From Deinococcus aquaedulcis (GTDB lineage Bacteria; Deinococcota; Deinococci; Deinococcales; Deinococcaceae): a DNA stretch of 64,000 nucleotides. Made by a program: the position numbers and the translations under genes. Below, piece after piece: positions 25,540 through 37,194 of the stretch; position 1 is the first letter of the stretch, and each line of letters opens with the position of its first letter. The stretch lies in assembly GCF_019693445.1 (NCBI RefSeq), contig NZ_JAHRBL010000006.1, positions 124,001 to 188,000 of the forward strand. Reading direction: 5' to 3'. The notes beneath the pieces are model-generated. The model saw nothing but the letters and a program-made list of their open reading frames with translations. It was not told the origin of the DNA and ran no database searches.

Positions 25540-25598
25540 GCCGGGCCCCGGGGGCAGCGAACAGGCGACCAGACCGCAGCGGCTCCTAAACGACTCAC
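25536..25598 (-). CDS. Candidate 20-aa leaderless upstream peptide
   Basis: GTG at 25598 lies exactly six bases after a TATACT -10 box (25605-25610). The frame codes MSRLGAAAVWSPVRCPRGPA and its TGA overlaps the ATG of the TPR gene (ATGA). The placement suggests translation of the main gene is coupled to this peptide. No biochemical support is available from sequence. Confidence 0.4.
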   Translation of the reverse strand: MSRLGAAAVWSPVRCPRGPA

Positions 25599-25604
25599 GC
25601 GCCG

Positions 25605-25610
25605 AGTATA
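25605..25610 (-). promoter_or_regulatory. -10 box TATACT of the TPR-nnr operon
   Basis: Reverse-strand TATACT, six bases before the GTG of the upstream peptide frame and 66 bases before the TPR protein ATG. Confidence 0.6.
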
Positions 25611-25699
25611 CTGACGCGTTTCCGGCAGGCCGCTGCACGTCCGTTCCGTGAGGGGCGCCTCCTGCAGCCCTTTTTGGCCGGCAACCTCCCCACTGACCC

Positions 25700-26560
25700 A
25701 TGTCCCAACCTGACCCCACCCCGCGCGACCCTGCCCTGGCGCCGCTGTATTCCCCGGCGCGCGTGCGCGAATTGCTCACGCGCCACGGCCTGAAACCCAC
25801 CAAGAGCCTGGGCCAGAACTTTCTGATTGACGGCAACATCCTGCGCGCCATTGCCGAAGCGGGCGGCGCCGAAAGTGGCGTGCCCGTGCTGGAGATCGGC
25901 CCCGGCCTGGGCGTGCTGACCCAGGAAATCGCCCGCCGGGGCGCCCAGGTCACTACCCTAGAAAAGGACGAGCGCCTGCGCCCGGTGCTAAGTGAGACCC
26001 TGGACGGGCTGGGCGTGCGGATTATCTGGGGCGACGCCCTGGACTTCGATTACGCCTCGCTGCCGGCCGGCACGCGCGTGATCGCCAACCTGCCCTACTA
26101 CATCACCGGGCTGCTGCTGTCGCGCTTTATGCGCTCACCCGGCATCGTGAGCGCCACGGTGCTGGTGCAAAAGGAAGTGGCGCAGCGCCTCGCCGCCAAG
26201 CCCGGCAGCGACAACTACGGCTTTCTGAGCGCCATCGCCTCGTTGTACGGCACCGTGCGCCATGTGCGCGACGTGCCCAAGGGCGCCTTTTTCCCCGCGC
26301 CAGACGTGACCAGCAGCGTGGTGCGCCTGGACTTTGACCGCACCCGCCCGGCCCCCGAGCCCGAGTTCCTGCACTTTGTGGAAACCGCGCTGCACCACCG
26401 CCGCAAGACCCTGCGCAACAACCTGCGCCTGGGCGGCTTTGAGGGCGCGGCCATTGACGAGGCCCTGGCATCGGGCGGCCTGCGGGCCGACGTGCGCGCC
26501 GAGGACGTGGCCCTGGGTGACCTGCGTGACATGGCCGTCAAACTGGGCGTGGTACGGTAG
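25700..26560 (+). CDS. rsmA: 16S rRNA dimethyladenosine transferase
   Basis: Dimethylates two adjacent adenines near the 3' end of 16S rRNA (KsgA reaction). 286 residues. SAM-binding GQNFLID, VLEIGPGLGVLT and LEKDERL; catalytic NLPYYITG; substrate region PKGAFFPAPDVTSSVVRL. C-terminal helical domain as usual. A PfkB-type kinase follows after 70 bases. Confidence 0.96.
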   Translation: MSQPDPTPRDPALAPLYSPARVRELLTRHGLKPTKSLGQNFLIDGNILRAIAEAGGAESGVPVLEIGPGLGVLTQEIARRGAQVTTLEKDERLRPVLSETLDGLGVRIIWGDALDFDYASLPAGTRVIANLPYYITGLLLSRFMRSPGIVSATVLVQKEVAQRLAAKPGSDNYGFLSAIASLYGTVRHVRDVPKGAFFPAPDVTSSVVRLDFDRTRPAPEPEFLHFVETALHHRRKTLRNNLRLGGFEGAAIDEALASGGLRADVRAEDVALGDLRDMAVKLGVVR

Positions 26561-26630
26561 TTGCACGCGTTTTTACCGCCATGATCGCCCTGTTTGTGCT
26601 CACTGAGGGCCCTGTGCGCCCTGGAGGTTT

Positions 26631-27626
26631 ATGAAGTTCTACGTTATCGGCGACGTGACCGTCGACCATCTGTACCACCTGCGCCGCCTGCCCAAGCCGG
26701 GCGAGGAAGTCACGCCCACGCAGGCCAGCATGAAGCCCGGCGGTGCGGGCGGCACCATCAGCGTGACCCTGGCCCGGCTGGGCCACACCGTCACCCTGGC
26801 GGCCCGGGTGGGCACCGATCCTTTTGCCGAATATGCCCTGAGCCACGTGCGCGACAGCGGCGTGCTGGACAGCGCTATTCAGCGCGACCCCGAACGCCTG
26901 ACCAGCACCATTACCGTGATGCAGACCGCCAGTGGCGAGCGCGCCATGATCAGCCACGGCGCCGCCAACCGCCAGCTGGACCCGGCGGGCCTGAAGGTCA
27001 AGGACATTGAAGGCTCAGACGCCCTGATTATCAACGCCTACGCCCTGACCGAAGGTCCGCAGCGCGAGTACACCCTGGCGGCCATCCGCGCGGCCCAGGG
27101 CGCCAAGAAACCCGTGCCTGTGTTTATTGACCTGGGCACCGGCGCTGTGAACAAGGTGGGTACCTCGCTGCTGGGTGACGTGATCGCCGCCGACTACCTG
27201 ATGCTCAACCAGCACGAGCTGCAGGCCCTGACCGGCACCGGCTCGATCAGCGCGGCCCTGGCCCAGCTGGGCGCGGCCGGCGCGCAGCGCGTGGTGGTGA
27301 AGGTGGGCAAGATGGGCTCGATCACCTGGACCCCCACCGAAACCGAACTGGTGGACGCCATTCGCCCTGAAGGGCAGGTCGTGGACTCCACGGGGGCCGG
27401 CGACACCTTTACCGCCACCTTCGCCCACGCGGTCCTGAATGGGGCCGGCATGTCCGAAGCGGCGCGCGCCGCCAACGCCGCTGGGGCCCTGGCGGCCACC
27501 GGCATCGGCGCCCAGGAGCGCCCCATCACCCCCGCCGATCTGGCCGAGGTGCTCCCCGGCGTGGCGGTGCCCGCGCCGGCCCCGGCCCCCAAAGCCACCC
27601 GTGGCCGCAAGAGCACGGCCGGGTAA
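26631..27626 (+). CDS. PfkB-family carbohydrate kinase
   Basis: 331 residues. N-terminal PGGAGGTISVTLARLG and the C-terminal signature VDSTGAGDTFTATFAHAVL with the catalytic aspartate place it in the ribokinase/PfkB family, which phosphorylates sugars or nucleosides with ATP. The substrate cannot be told. The C-terminus adds a proline/alanine-rich basic tail (PAPAPAPKATRGRKSTAG). GGAGG lies five bases before the ATG. Confidence 0.9.
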   Translation: MKFYVIGDVTVDHLYHLRRLPKPGEEVTPTQASMKPGGAGGTISVTLARLGHTVTLAARVGTDPFAEYALSHVRDSGVLDSAIQRDPERLTSTITVMQTASGERAMISHGAANRQLDPAGLKVKDIEGSDALIINAYALTEGPQREYTLAAIRAAQGAKKPVPVFIDLGTGAVNKVGTSLLGDVIAADYLMLNQHELQALTGTGSISAALAQLGAAGAQRVVVKVGKMGSITWTPTETELVDAIRPEGQVVDSTGAGDTFTATFAHAVLNGAGMSEAARAANAAGALAATGIGAQERPITPADLAEVLPGVAVPAPAPAPKATRGRKSTAG

Positions 27627-27680
27627 GAGGGGAGAGGGTCGTGTCCGCCTGGCCGGTCTGGCTGGGCGGCGCTTTGTTTT

Positions 27681-27893
27681 GGCTATGGGCTATGAGCCAT
27701 GGGCCATGAGGAAAGGCGCATGGGCTCATGGCGTGTCAGCGGCGTTTTCCGGGAACGGAATAGGTGCCCGCAGCAGCCGGCGGTGCGGGCGGCCTTGGAA
27801 GGCGATGGTTGGGCCCGTGGGTGAAACAGGCTGCCGTTGCTGGCCCAGAGCTCATGGCTCATAGCCCATGGCCCATGGCCTACAGCCCCCCGC
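27681..27893. repeat. Paired inverted family B repeats before the ggt-like gene
   Basis: GGGCTATGAGCCATG (27687-27701) and its exact complement CATGGCTCATAGCCC (27853-27867) flank about 150 bases. Surrounding words are GGGCCATGAG and CCCATGGCC. The same layout recurs at 30.94-31.07 kb with a different core. Non-coding. Confidence 0.65.
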
Positions 27894-27907
27894 TGTACCC
27901 TGCTCCC

Positions 27908-29512
<1,605 letters not shown>

Positions 29513-29566
29513 GCGGCGCGGCGAAAGTCGCTTGAGGCCTGGGAAGGAGACAGGCAGACTGCGGTC

Positions 29567-30106
29567 ATGCGCCGCGCTCTGCTGTTCCTCCCCTTGCTCC
29601 TGACCTGGGCCCGTGCCGGTGGCGCCGAGCCTATTGCACGCGCCGATGTGCTGCGCTGGGTGCCGGGGGTGCGTCAGGCGGTCTTCACGCCGCCCAGTCC
29701 GACCCGGCAGGAGCCTTTTACATCCAAATTGACTGTACAGGTGGGCCGTCTCCCCGTGCAGGTGTTTCTGAGTGCCGGTGGCGACGCCAATGAGGCCCAG
29801 CCGGGCCGCATCACTGGCCTGCTGGCGTGGGTGCCGACGGCGACCCCGGGCCCTGCGGAAAAAGAGGCGCTGGTGCGGGTGGTGCTCACCCATCTGCGGG
29901 TGTGCGCCAGCGTCACGGAGACTCAGGCCGCCCAGATTCGGCTGTTGGCCGGCCTGGACTGGCAGGCCCCCCTGGGTATGCAAGAGCGACAGGTGGGTCC
30001 CTTTCAGCTGAGCTGGGCCGATGGTGACGGTCTGAACGTGGCCGGCAGGGACCGGGGCGGCATGATCGTCCGCTGGCCCGGGGCGCCCAGCCGCTGCACG
30101 TTCTGA
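29567..30106 (+). CDS. Secreted unknown protein, 179 aa
   Basis: Not recognised. Signal peptide MRRALLFLPLLLTWARAGGA, then a beta-rich domain with two cysteines (VCASVTET and SRCTF) that could form a disulfide. CAGACT ends six bases before the ATG. It follows the transpeptidase-like gene by 54 bases. Confidence 0.68.
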   Translation: MRRALLFLPLLLTWARAGGAEPIARADVLRWVPGVRQAVFTPPSPTRQEPFTSKLTVQVGRLPVQVFLSAGGDANEAQPGRITGLLAWVPTATPGPAEKEALVRVVLTHLRVCASVTETQAAQIRLLAGLDWQAPLGMQERQVGPFQLSWADGDGLNVAGRDRGGMIVRWPGAPSRCTF

Positions 30107-30182
30107 ACTAGGGCCTGTGGTGTGACTGGTCCAGGCAGCCCTCAGAACGCCTTGCCCGGCAGCCGTTGCCTGTCTTCCACGC

Positions 30183-30923
30183 CTACAGCGCCTTTGTGGT
30201 GAACACCATCACCTCGCTGCGGTCATCCAGCGGCCCGCCCTGAAAGGAGCCCGTGACGCGCGGGCTTTCAAATCCGGCGAAGCGCAGCAGCCACTCCATT
30301 TCAAAGCGGGTGTAGTAGCGCTGGGTGAGGGTGTAGTGGCGGCGCCTCAGTGTGCCGTCGGGCGCAGTCGTGTCCACGTGGTACTCGGTGGTGATGTGCT
30401 GGCGGGGCTTGTCGTGGCGCTGCACCAGAAAGACGTCGGTGCGGCTGCCGTCCGGGGCATGGAAGGTTTCGCCCTCGTGGCGCACGGTATTGGGCTTGCC
30501 AAAGCGCGGCACGTACAGGTCGAACGAGAAGATGCCGCCCGTGACCAGATGCGCGTGAATGTTCTCCAGGGCCTGCACCTGTTCATTCGGGGTGTACAGG
30601 TGCATCAGGGCATTGAAGGGGGCGATGACCGTGGCAAAGCGGTCCTGCAGCCCAAAGGTTCGCGCGTCCCCCTGTACGTAGCGCACCGCCAGCCCCTCCT
30701 GCGCCGCGCGTCCCTGCGCGCGCTCAATCATGCGCGCGCTGGGCTCCAGCCCGGTGATCGCCACCCCCCGCCGCGCCAGAAAGGTGGTCACCCGCCCCGT
30801 ACCCGACCCGATTTCTAGCACCGGCCCCGCCGCCTGCTCCGCCACCCGCGCGTAGTAGTGCAGGTCGTCGCGGTAGACGTCGTACTGGTGGTCGTACAGG
30901 TCGGCAAAGTCGTCGTAGTTCAC
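30183..30923 (-). CDS. SAM-dependent methyltransferase
   Basis: 246 residues of class I methyltransferase. Motif I VLEIGSGTGRVTTFLA, motif II ITGLEPSARM, then VQGDARTF and the fourth strand TVIAPFNALMHL. The N-terminus YDDFADLYDHQYD resembles small-molecule methyltransferases. Substrate unknown. The GTG at 30923 lies seven bases after TACTCT; the frame remains open upstream only because it reads through a family B repeat, which argues against earlier starts. Confidence 0.88.
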   Translation of the reverse strand: MNYDDFADLYDHQYDVYRDDLHYYARVAEQAAGPVLEIGSGTGRVTTFLARRGVAITGLEPSARMIERAQGRAAQEGLAVRYVQGDARTFGLQDRFATVIAPFNALMHLYTPNEQVQALENIHAHLVTGGIFSFDLYVPRFGKPNTVRHEGETFHAPDGSRTDVFLVQRHDKPRQHITTEYHVDTTAPDGTLRRRHYTLTQRYYTRFEMEWLLRFAGFESPRVTGSFQGGPLDDRSEVMVFTTKAL

Positions 30924-30940
30924 AGGGAGAAGAGTAAGGG

Positions 30941-31070
30941 GGCCATGGGCTCTGGGCCATGAGCCATGGGGAAAGGCAGGGAAGGTGGGCGGGACCGCTG
31001 CCTGCTTCCCCCATTCCGGCCGCACCTCCCGATCTTTGCCTCATGGCCCAAAGCTCATAGCTCATGGCCA
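30941..31070. repeat. Paired inverted family B repeats
   Basis: TGGGCCATGAG (30953-30963) faces its complement CTCATGGCCCA (31040-31050), and both flanks carry further CATGAG and CCATGG words. The core of about 75 bases has its own partial inverted repeat (GGAAGGTGGGCGG facing CCGCACCTCCC). Non-coding. Confidence 0.6.
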
Positions 31071-31122
31071 AAAAAACACCGCCCCCCCAATCCCGGGAAG
31101 GCGGCAGGAACCCTCCGGCCCC

Positions 31123-31647
31123 TCAGTTCACCCGCACGCTGTTGGCCAGGGTGCGCACCACGGCCTCGTTTTTCGAGTAGTCCTTGAGGTTGCCGGCAAT
31201 GGTGACCACTAGCATGCGCCCGCCTGCGCTGGTGACCATCAGCTCGCGGCGCAGTTCGTCGCCCTGGCCGGGGGTGGTGAACACGAACTGCGCCCACGGC
31301 GCGCCGCCCACCTGCACCAGATTGGCCTTGAGCGTCTTGATGTTCGGCACCTGGGCGCGAATGACACCGGGGAACTGCTCGACCAGCTTGGCCACTTCGC
31401 CCTGGGTCAGCTTGCTCGTGCGCCACTCAAAGGCCACGCTGACCTTGCGGTCCTCGGTCATGAACACAGCGTCGGGGCGCCCAGCGGCCGAGGGGAAAGC
31501 GGTACGAATGCCGGCGGCGCTCAGGGTCAGCAGTTTGGCGTTCGGTTCAACCGTCACTGGCACGTTGCCCAGCTTCACGGGCACGGCACTGGCGAGGGTG
31601 GCCGCGCTCAGGGCCACGGTCAGGGGTACAGAAAGGAAGCGCCTCAT
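31123..31647 (-). CDS. Secreted unknown protein, 174 aa
   Basis: Not recognised. Signal peptide MRRFLSVPLTVALSAATLASA and an exported domain of alternating strands and helices (VAFEWRTSKLTQGEVAKLVE, then PWAQFVFTTPGQGDELRREL). No cysteines and no catalytic motif. TAGGGT lies nine bases before the ATG. Confidence 0.7.
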   Translation of the reverse strand: MRRFLSVPLTVALSAATLASAVPVKLGNVPVTVEPNAKLLTLSAAGIRTAFPSAAGRPDAVFMTEDRKVSVAFEWRTSKLTQGEVAKLVEQFPGVIRAQVPNIKTLKANLVQVGGAPWAQFVFTTPGQGDELRRELMVTSAGGRMLVVTIAGNLKDYSKNEAVVRTLANSVRVN

Positions 31648-31806
31648 GTCTGTGCCACCCTACCCGGCGCAAGGTGGCTGCTCATGAACTGGACATGAGG
31701 AATGTGCGACACTTGAAAGTTTCGGGTGAGGGCGCTGAAGCTTGCAGAGAGGCCTGGATAAGGGCCTGGACGAGGCTAAGACAGCTCTTCTAAACGCTTG
31801 TCCTGG

Positions 31807-33387
31807 CTACAACCCAGCGGTTACAAAGCCGGCCGCCCGCGCCCCAATCATCATGGCTGTGGCGTTGGTGTTGGCGTGGATGATCCGGGGCATCACGCTG
31901 GCGTCGCCCACCCACAGGCCCTGGGTGCCGCGCACCGCCAGAAGGCGGTCCACCACGGCCCCGTCGCCGTCGCCCAGGGCGGCCGTCCCCACCGGGTGGT
32001 ACAGCGTGGCGCATTCCTGGGCCACAAAGGCACGCAGCGCCGCTTCGCTGCGCACCCCCTCGCCGGGCAGCACCTCGGCGCCGCGCAGGCCGCTGAGGGG
32101 CGGGGCCGCCGCGATCTCGCGCGCCTGCCGCACCGCTGCCACCAGACTCTGCCGGTCACGCTCGTCGGTCAGGTAGGCCGGGTCCAGCACGGGCGGCGCC
32201 ATTGGATCGCGCGAGGCCAGCGTCAGGCGGCCCCGGCTGTGCACATCCACCAGCACCGGCCCCACCGAGAAATGCGCGCCGGGTGCGGTCTGAAACCCGT
32301 GGTCGCGGAAGTAGGCGGGCCCGAAATGAAACTGAATGTCTGGGTCCTCGTCGGCGCGCAGGCCCGGGCGGGCGTGGGAAAAGGCGGCGGCCTCGGCCAC
32401 GTTGCTGCTCAGGGGGCCGCTGCGGTTCCAGGCGTAGCGGGCCAGCGCGGCAGCGGGCGGCCCACTGTCCAGCGAGGGCACCAGGGACCGGGTAATCACC
32501 GGCACCGCGAGGTGGTCTTGCAGCCCCGCGCCCACGCCGTCCAGGGCCACCTTCACCGGAATGTTCAGGCGGCTCAGCTCTGCCCGGGGCCCCACCCCCG
32601 AGAGCATCAGCAGCTGCGGCGTCTGAATCGCCCCGGCGGTCAGCAGCACGCCGCCCGCCGGGGCGTCCAGAGTGCGGCCCTGCCAGCGTAGGCGCACGCC
32701 TGCCGCCCGGGTGCCGTTCCACAGCAGTTCCAGCACGTGGGCGCCTGTCAGGACCGTCAGGTTGGGGTGGTGCAGTACTGGCTGCAAAAAGGCGCGAAAG
32801 GCGCTGTAGCGTTCGCCGCCCCGGTGGTTGCTTTCCAGCAGGCCCGCGCCCGCCAGCTCGCCGTCGTTGAAGGTATCGGCCGCCCGCAGGCCCAGCCCCA
32901 GCGCCGCCGAGGCCACAAAGGCGTGGCTCAGGGGGTGCGACTGCGCCCGCGCGCCCACCGGCATGGGCCCGCCCTGGCCCCGGGTGGGGGAGGCGGGGCC
33001 CCGGTAATCTTCCAGCGCGCGAAAGGTGGGCAGCACCTCGGCCCAGGTCCAGCCCTCACCCCAGGAGTCGAAGTCGCGCTTTGAGCCGCGAATCCAGATG
33101 GTGGCGTTGATGGCGCTGCTGCCGCCCAGCACCTTGCCGCGCGGCCAGTAAAACGCGCGTCCGGCGGCGTGCGGCTGGGGCACGGTGGAAAAATTCCAGT
33201 CCACTCGAGTGCGAAAGAGCTTGGAAAAGGCCCCCGGCGCGCGGATCAGGGGGTGGGTGTCGGGTCCGCCTGCTTCCAGCAGGAGCACCCGCAGCCCGGC
33301 GTCCAGCAGCGCGCGCGCCGCCACGCACCCGCCGGACCCGGCGCCCACCACCACCACATCTGCCTGCCCCCGACTGCCTGTTGTCAT
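31807..33387 (-). CDS. GMC-family FAD-dependent oxidoreductase
   Basis: 526 residues. FAD-binding VVVGAGSGGCVAARALL and LLEAGG at the N-terminus; GMC signatures WPRGKVLGGSSAINATIW and GVLLTAGAIQTPQLLMLSGV; catalytic histidine in LYHPVGTAALG and the C-terminal NTNATAMMIGARAA. Oxidises an alcohol; choline dehydrogenase and related alcohol oxidases belong here. The substrate is not evident. TATACT at 33396-33401 lies eight bases before the ATG. Divergent from argJ with 58 bases between starts. Confidence 0.93.
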   Translation of the reverse strand: MTTGSRGQADVVVVGAGSGGCVAARALLDAGLRVLLLEAGGPDTHPLIRAPGAFSKLFRTRVDWNFSTVPQPHAAGRAFYWPRGKVLGGSSAINATIWIRGSKRDFDSWGEGWTWAEVLPTFRALEDYRGPASPTRGQGGPMPVGARAQSHPLSHAFVASAALGLGLRAADTFNDGELAGAGLLESNHRGGERYSAFRAFLQPVLHHPNLTVLTGAHVLELLWNGTRAAGVRLRWQGRTLDAPAGGVLLTAGAIQTPQLLMLSGVGPRAELSRLNIPVKVALDGVGAGLQDHLAVPVITRSLVPSLDSGPPAAALARYAWNRSGPLSSNVAEAAAFSHARPGLRADEDPDIQFHFGPAYFRDHGFQTAPGAHFSVGPVLVDVHSRGRLTLASRDPMAPPVLDPAYLTDERDRQSLVAAVRQAREIAAAPPLSGLRGAEVLPGEGVRSEAALRAFVAQECATLYHPVGTAALGDGDGAVVDRLLAVRGTQGLWVGDASVMPRIIHANTNATAMMIGARAAGFVTAGL

Positions 33388-33395
33388 GTGCGGCG

Positions 33396-33438
33396 AGTAT
33401 AGACGGGGGGCGCGCCGCCCGGCCCTGGCCGCTACACT
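33396..33438. promoter_or_regulatory. Divergent promoters of the GMC oxidoreductase and argJ
   Basis: Reverse-strand TATACT (33396-33401) serves the GMC gene and forward TACACT (33433-33438), seven bases before its ATG, serves argJ. Both are in the leaderless position. Confidence 0.55.
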
Positions 33439-33445
33439 TCCCCGC

Positions 33446-34600
<1,155 letters not shown>

Positions 34601-34801
34601 GCGCAGGGGATAGGTGGAGAGCTTGAGACGCGCGTAATCTGGAACCCTGACGCCAGAAAGGTAGGAAAAAGCGTTCGACATCCGGTGTTGTCAGAGCCTG
34701 AAAACGCCTGCCGGGTGGCACAGGAGAAGTGGGCTCGGTCAGCTCAGAATCGCTCGAATTCCCTCACCTCGTCTGCCACATTTGGCGTGAGGAGGTGACG
34801 T

Positions 34802-34960
34802 GTGACGACGACCCCACTGCGCGCCCGAACGCCCGCCCAGAGCCCATCCACTGCGGCGGCTAGGCCCGCCAGTCCTGCTCCTGTGTCCCTGGCCAAGCCG
34901 CAGAAACCGGCTCAGCAACTCACCAATACCCTGACCACTGCGACCCGGGCCGCCACGTAG
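34802..34960 (+). CDS. N-terminal piece of the toxin-like gene, ended by an amber codon
   Basis: GTG at 34802 has GGAGG seven bases upstream. It codes 52 residues rich in Thr, Pro and Ala (MTTTPLRARTPAQSPSTAAR...) and stops at TAG 34958-34960. The same frame continues without another stop to 36676, so this is the natural N-terminus of the following coding region, broken by one point mutation, or a readthrough site, or a sequencing error. Confidence 0.55.
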   Translation: MTTTPLRARTPAQSPSTAAARPASPAPVSLAKPQKPAQQLTNTLTTATRAAT

Positions 34961-35044
34961 CAGACCCGGGTTGCCCTGAAGAAAATCAGCCGTCCCAACG
35001 AGGTCCTTGCCAATGAACTCCTGCATCAGAATTACGCTGTTGCT

Positions 35045-36676
35045 GTGGCGGGCAGCGCCGCTGTCAAGGCTGGGCAGGTGTTCGGGCCTTCCGGCACCAA
35101 ACAGATTCAGGCCATCAATCAGGCGTTGGCAACGGCTTTCCTTCAGCCGGCAGGCCGAACAGCCAACATCGAGGACCTCCGCGATCTGGCCCGTTACCGG
35201 ACTCAGCTTCTGGCTGACCTGACCGATGCTGGGTCCAATCCGGCCCGCAGAGCTGAGGTGAAGGCCAAGTTGGCGGCGGCCTATGCGCTGGCCCAGAAGG
35301 CGGCCGTCAGTACGGGCCGTGAGAAGGCTGGGGCGCTCTATGCCTTGCCCCAGGCCGTGGTGCCTTACAAAGTGTGGTCCGCCACGTACAACGAAACGGC
35401 CTTGAATCTGGCCGTGACAGGTTCGACCCGTCAGGTGAAAACCATTGGTGACACGCTGAGCCATGACATGCTCAGCTCCGGTGTGGGTGAACTACCAGCG
35501 CTGGGCGCCGGTATTGTTGGCGCGGTTCTAGGTGTCCGGGCCATGGGTGGTCGCAGCGCGCCACCCCAGGGTGGGACTCAGCCACTGCCCCAGCGAGGCA
35601 CACCAGCGCGCCCAGCCAGTGAAACGGGAACGCGCAGTCAATATGAGCAGGCGCAGCAGCAGGCCAGGGCCAGCGCATGCAAGTACGACGCCAAAAAGGT
35701 CACTTCCAACCAACTCTTTCTGGACGTGAATCCTAGTGTCCGAACGGGTGAGACCCCGCAGCAAGCCGCCGCGCGGGTGCAAGCCGCTAATGCTGAACTA
35801 CGCGCGCGGTTTCCCAAGATTGGTCAAGTGGACGGCCTGCTCAAAGATGTGCGCCCACATGTGGTGAGCAATGATTTTCTAGCCCGAGCACAACTCGATA
35901 CAGGCGGGCAGATCAGCTTGCAAACAGGGAGTGCCGCCAAATTGGCGATTCCAGCACCCAAAGGCGTTGTCGTCGAGCCTATTCCAGGTTCAGCGGGAAA
36001 ACCGATAGGCCGCTTTGAGTTTTATAACACCCCAGGTGGGCCCCGCAGCGGTTTTCTCTCTGGCGCAAACGCCATCTTGCCATCAAGCGGTGGATACAAC
36101 ATCAAGTTCCTGACCGAGATTGGAAAGACCCCGCAAAATAGACCCAAATATGGAGAGGCGGCCCAGTGGAAGGCAGGGACCGAGCTGCCTGAGGGTTACC
36201 GCTATCAACTGGCGCAGCGCACAATGATTGAACGGGGTTTTGCGGGTGGACATTCAGCTGAGGCTTGGAAGAAGGCGCTCGACATATACGGTGATCAAGC
36301 GATCGTCAATAAGGCGGCAACCAAAACTATTTCATACAAAACTTCGTCTGCTGGGAAACTTGATACAGCCAGCCAGTATACATACAGTTTCAAAGGTCGT
36401 GCGGTGAAACAGCCCAAAACAGTTGGCGGAACCGCCAAGACGCTTGAATCTCTGGAGCCGGTTATAGCCAACCAGGTGGGGAGGTTTTTGTCTAGTAAGC
36501 CATTGACGACGGATAATCAGGTGATCACAGTGGAAGTCCCTGTCTTGAATAGATCCAATAAGACGATTATGATGCCCATTGATGTTCGTATTGTTAAAAA
36601 TCAAGTGACTGGTCGATTGGAAATCACAAGCTGGTACCTCAATGATAAAGCATTTACCATTGGAGGCTTGAAATGA
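35045..36676 (+). CDS. Large unknown protein, candidate polymorphic toxin
   Basis: 543 residues from the first in-frame start after the amber codon; the intact gene would be about 625. Not recognised. The N-terminal third is helical and alanine-rich with a hydrophobic glycine stretch (LPALGAGIVGAVLGVRAMGG), then a Gln/Pro/Arg-rich linker near residue 180, then a C-terminal region of different character (GGHSAEAWKKALDIYGD, NKAATKTISYKTS) ending with a run coded by distinctly AT-richer DNA. The small gene overlapping its stop resembles an immunity gene by position. A toxin role is inferred from this architecture alone; no nuclease or protease motif is certain. Confidence 0.55.
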   Translation: MAGSAAVKAGQVFGPSGTKQIQAINQALATAFLQPAGRTANIEDLRDLARYRTQLLADLTDAGSNPARRAEVKAKLAAAYALAQKAAVSTGREKAGALYALPQAVVPYKVWSATYNETALNLAVTGSTRQVKTIGDTLSHDMLSSGVGELPALGAGIVGAVLGVRAMGGRSAPPQGGTQPLPQRGTPARPASETGTRSQYEQAQQQARASACKYDAKKVTSNQLFLDVNPSVRTGETPQQAAARVQAANAELRARFPKIGQVDGLLKDVRPHVVSNDFLARAQLDTGGQISLQTGSAAKLAIPAPKGVVVEPIPGSAGKPIGRFEFYNTPGGPRSGFLSGANAILPSSGGYNIKFLTEIGKTPQNRPKYGEAAQWKAGTELPEGYRYQLAQRTMIERGFAGGHSAEAWKKALDIYGDQAIVNKAATKTISYKTSSAGKLDTASQYTYSFKGRAVKQPKTVGGTAKTLESLEPVIANQVGRFLSSKPLTTDNQVITVEVPVLNRSNKTIMMPIDVRIVKNQVTGRLEITSWYLNDKAFTIGGLK

Positions 36677-37056
36677 ATTATAGAGTGGTAAATTTTAGGA
36701 GTGATGGCTCGTATTTCATATCTGACGACCCTGAGAATATTCTTTACACCTTCATTTCGGGAACCGTAGGTGACATCATACAAAAAAGAGTCAATAATTC
36801 TTCTGGATTTATGAAGCGATTTGATCCTATGGGCGAGGGCTATTACATTTATGCTCTTGGCGGTGCATCTCGAACCATCTATGCCCCTCAACCTAATGAC
36901 CCTGAGCCGCAAGCTGAGGACGAGTGGACGGTTGATACAGAGGGCCCGTATAGGTCAATCTCCATATCGGGCGACGAGTTGCGGCACCTCTTCCGGCAGG
37001 TCATTACCGGCTTATTGCCTCGCCACCCAGAACTTGCCGCCGTTTATGACACCTGA
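36673..37056 (+). CDS. Small unknown protein, candidate immunity protein
   Basis: 127 residues, acidic, rich in Tyr, Ser and Asp, no membrane segment. The ATG overlaps the previous stop (ATGA) and has GGAGG eight bases upstream, so it is translationally coupled to the large gene. Base composition is clearly AT-richer than the rest of the window. Coupling, size and composition fit an immunity gene; no family is recognised. Confidence 0.6.
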   Translation: MNYRVVNFRSDGSYFISDDPENILYTFISGTVGDIIQKRVNNSSGFMKRFDPMGEGYYIYALGGASRTIYAPQPNDPEPQAEDEWTVDTEGPYRSISISGDELRHLFRQVITGLLPRHPELAAVYDT

Positions 37057-37194
37057 GGGAAAGCCCGATTGTCGCGTGCACAGCCTCCACGTAGTCGGCT
37101 TGGCAATGTATGGAGCAAGCCTCAAGAACCCCTAAAGGTGCGAACGTTGCCGATCTGACACCGGTCCTGCCTCAGCGCTGCTTACCTTGACCCC

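Noticed and set aside
34601..37194. Prophage remnant around the toxin-like gene
   Set aside because: No integrase, structural or lysis genes and no attachment-like repeats were seen.
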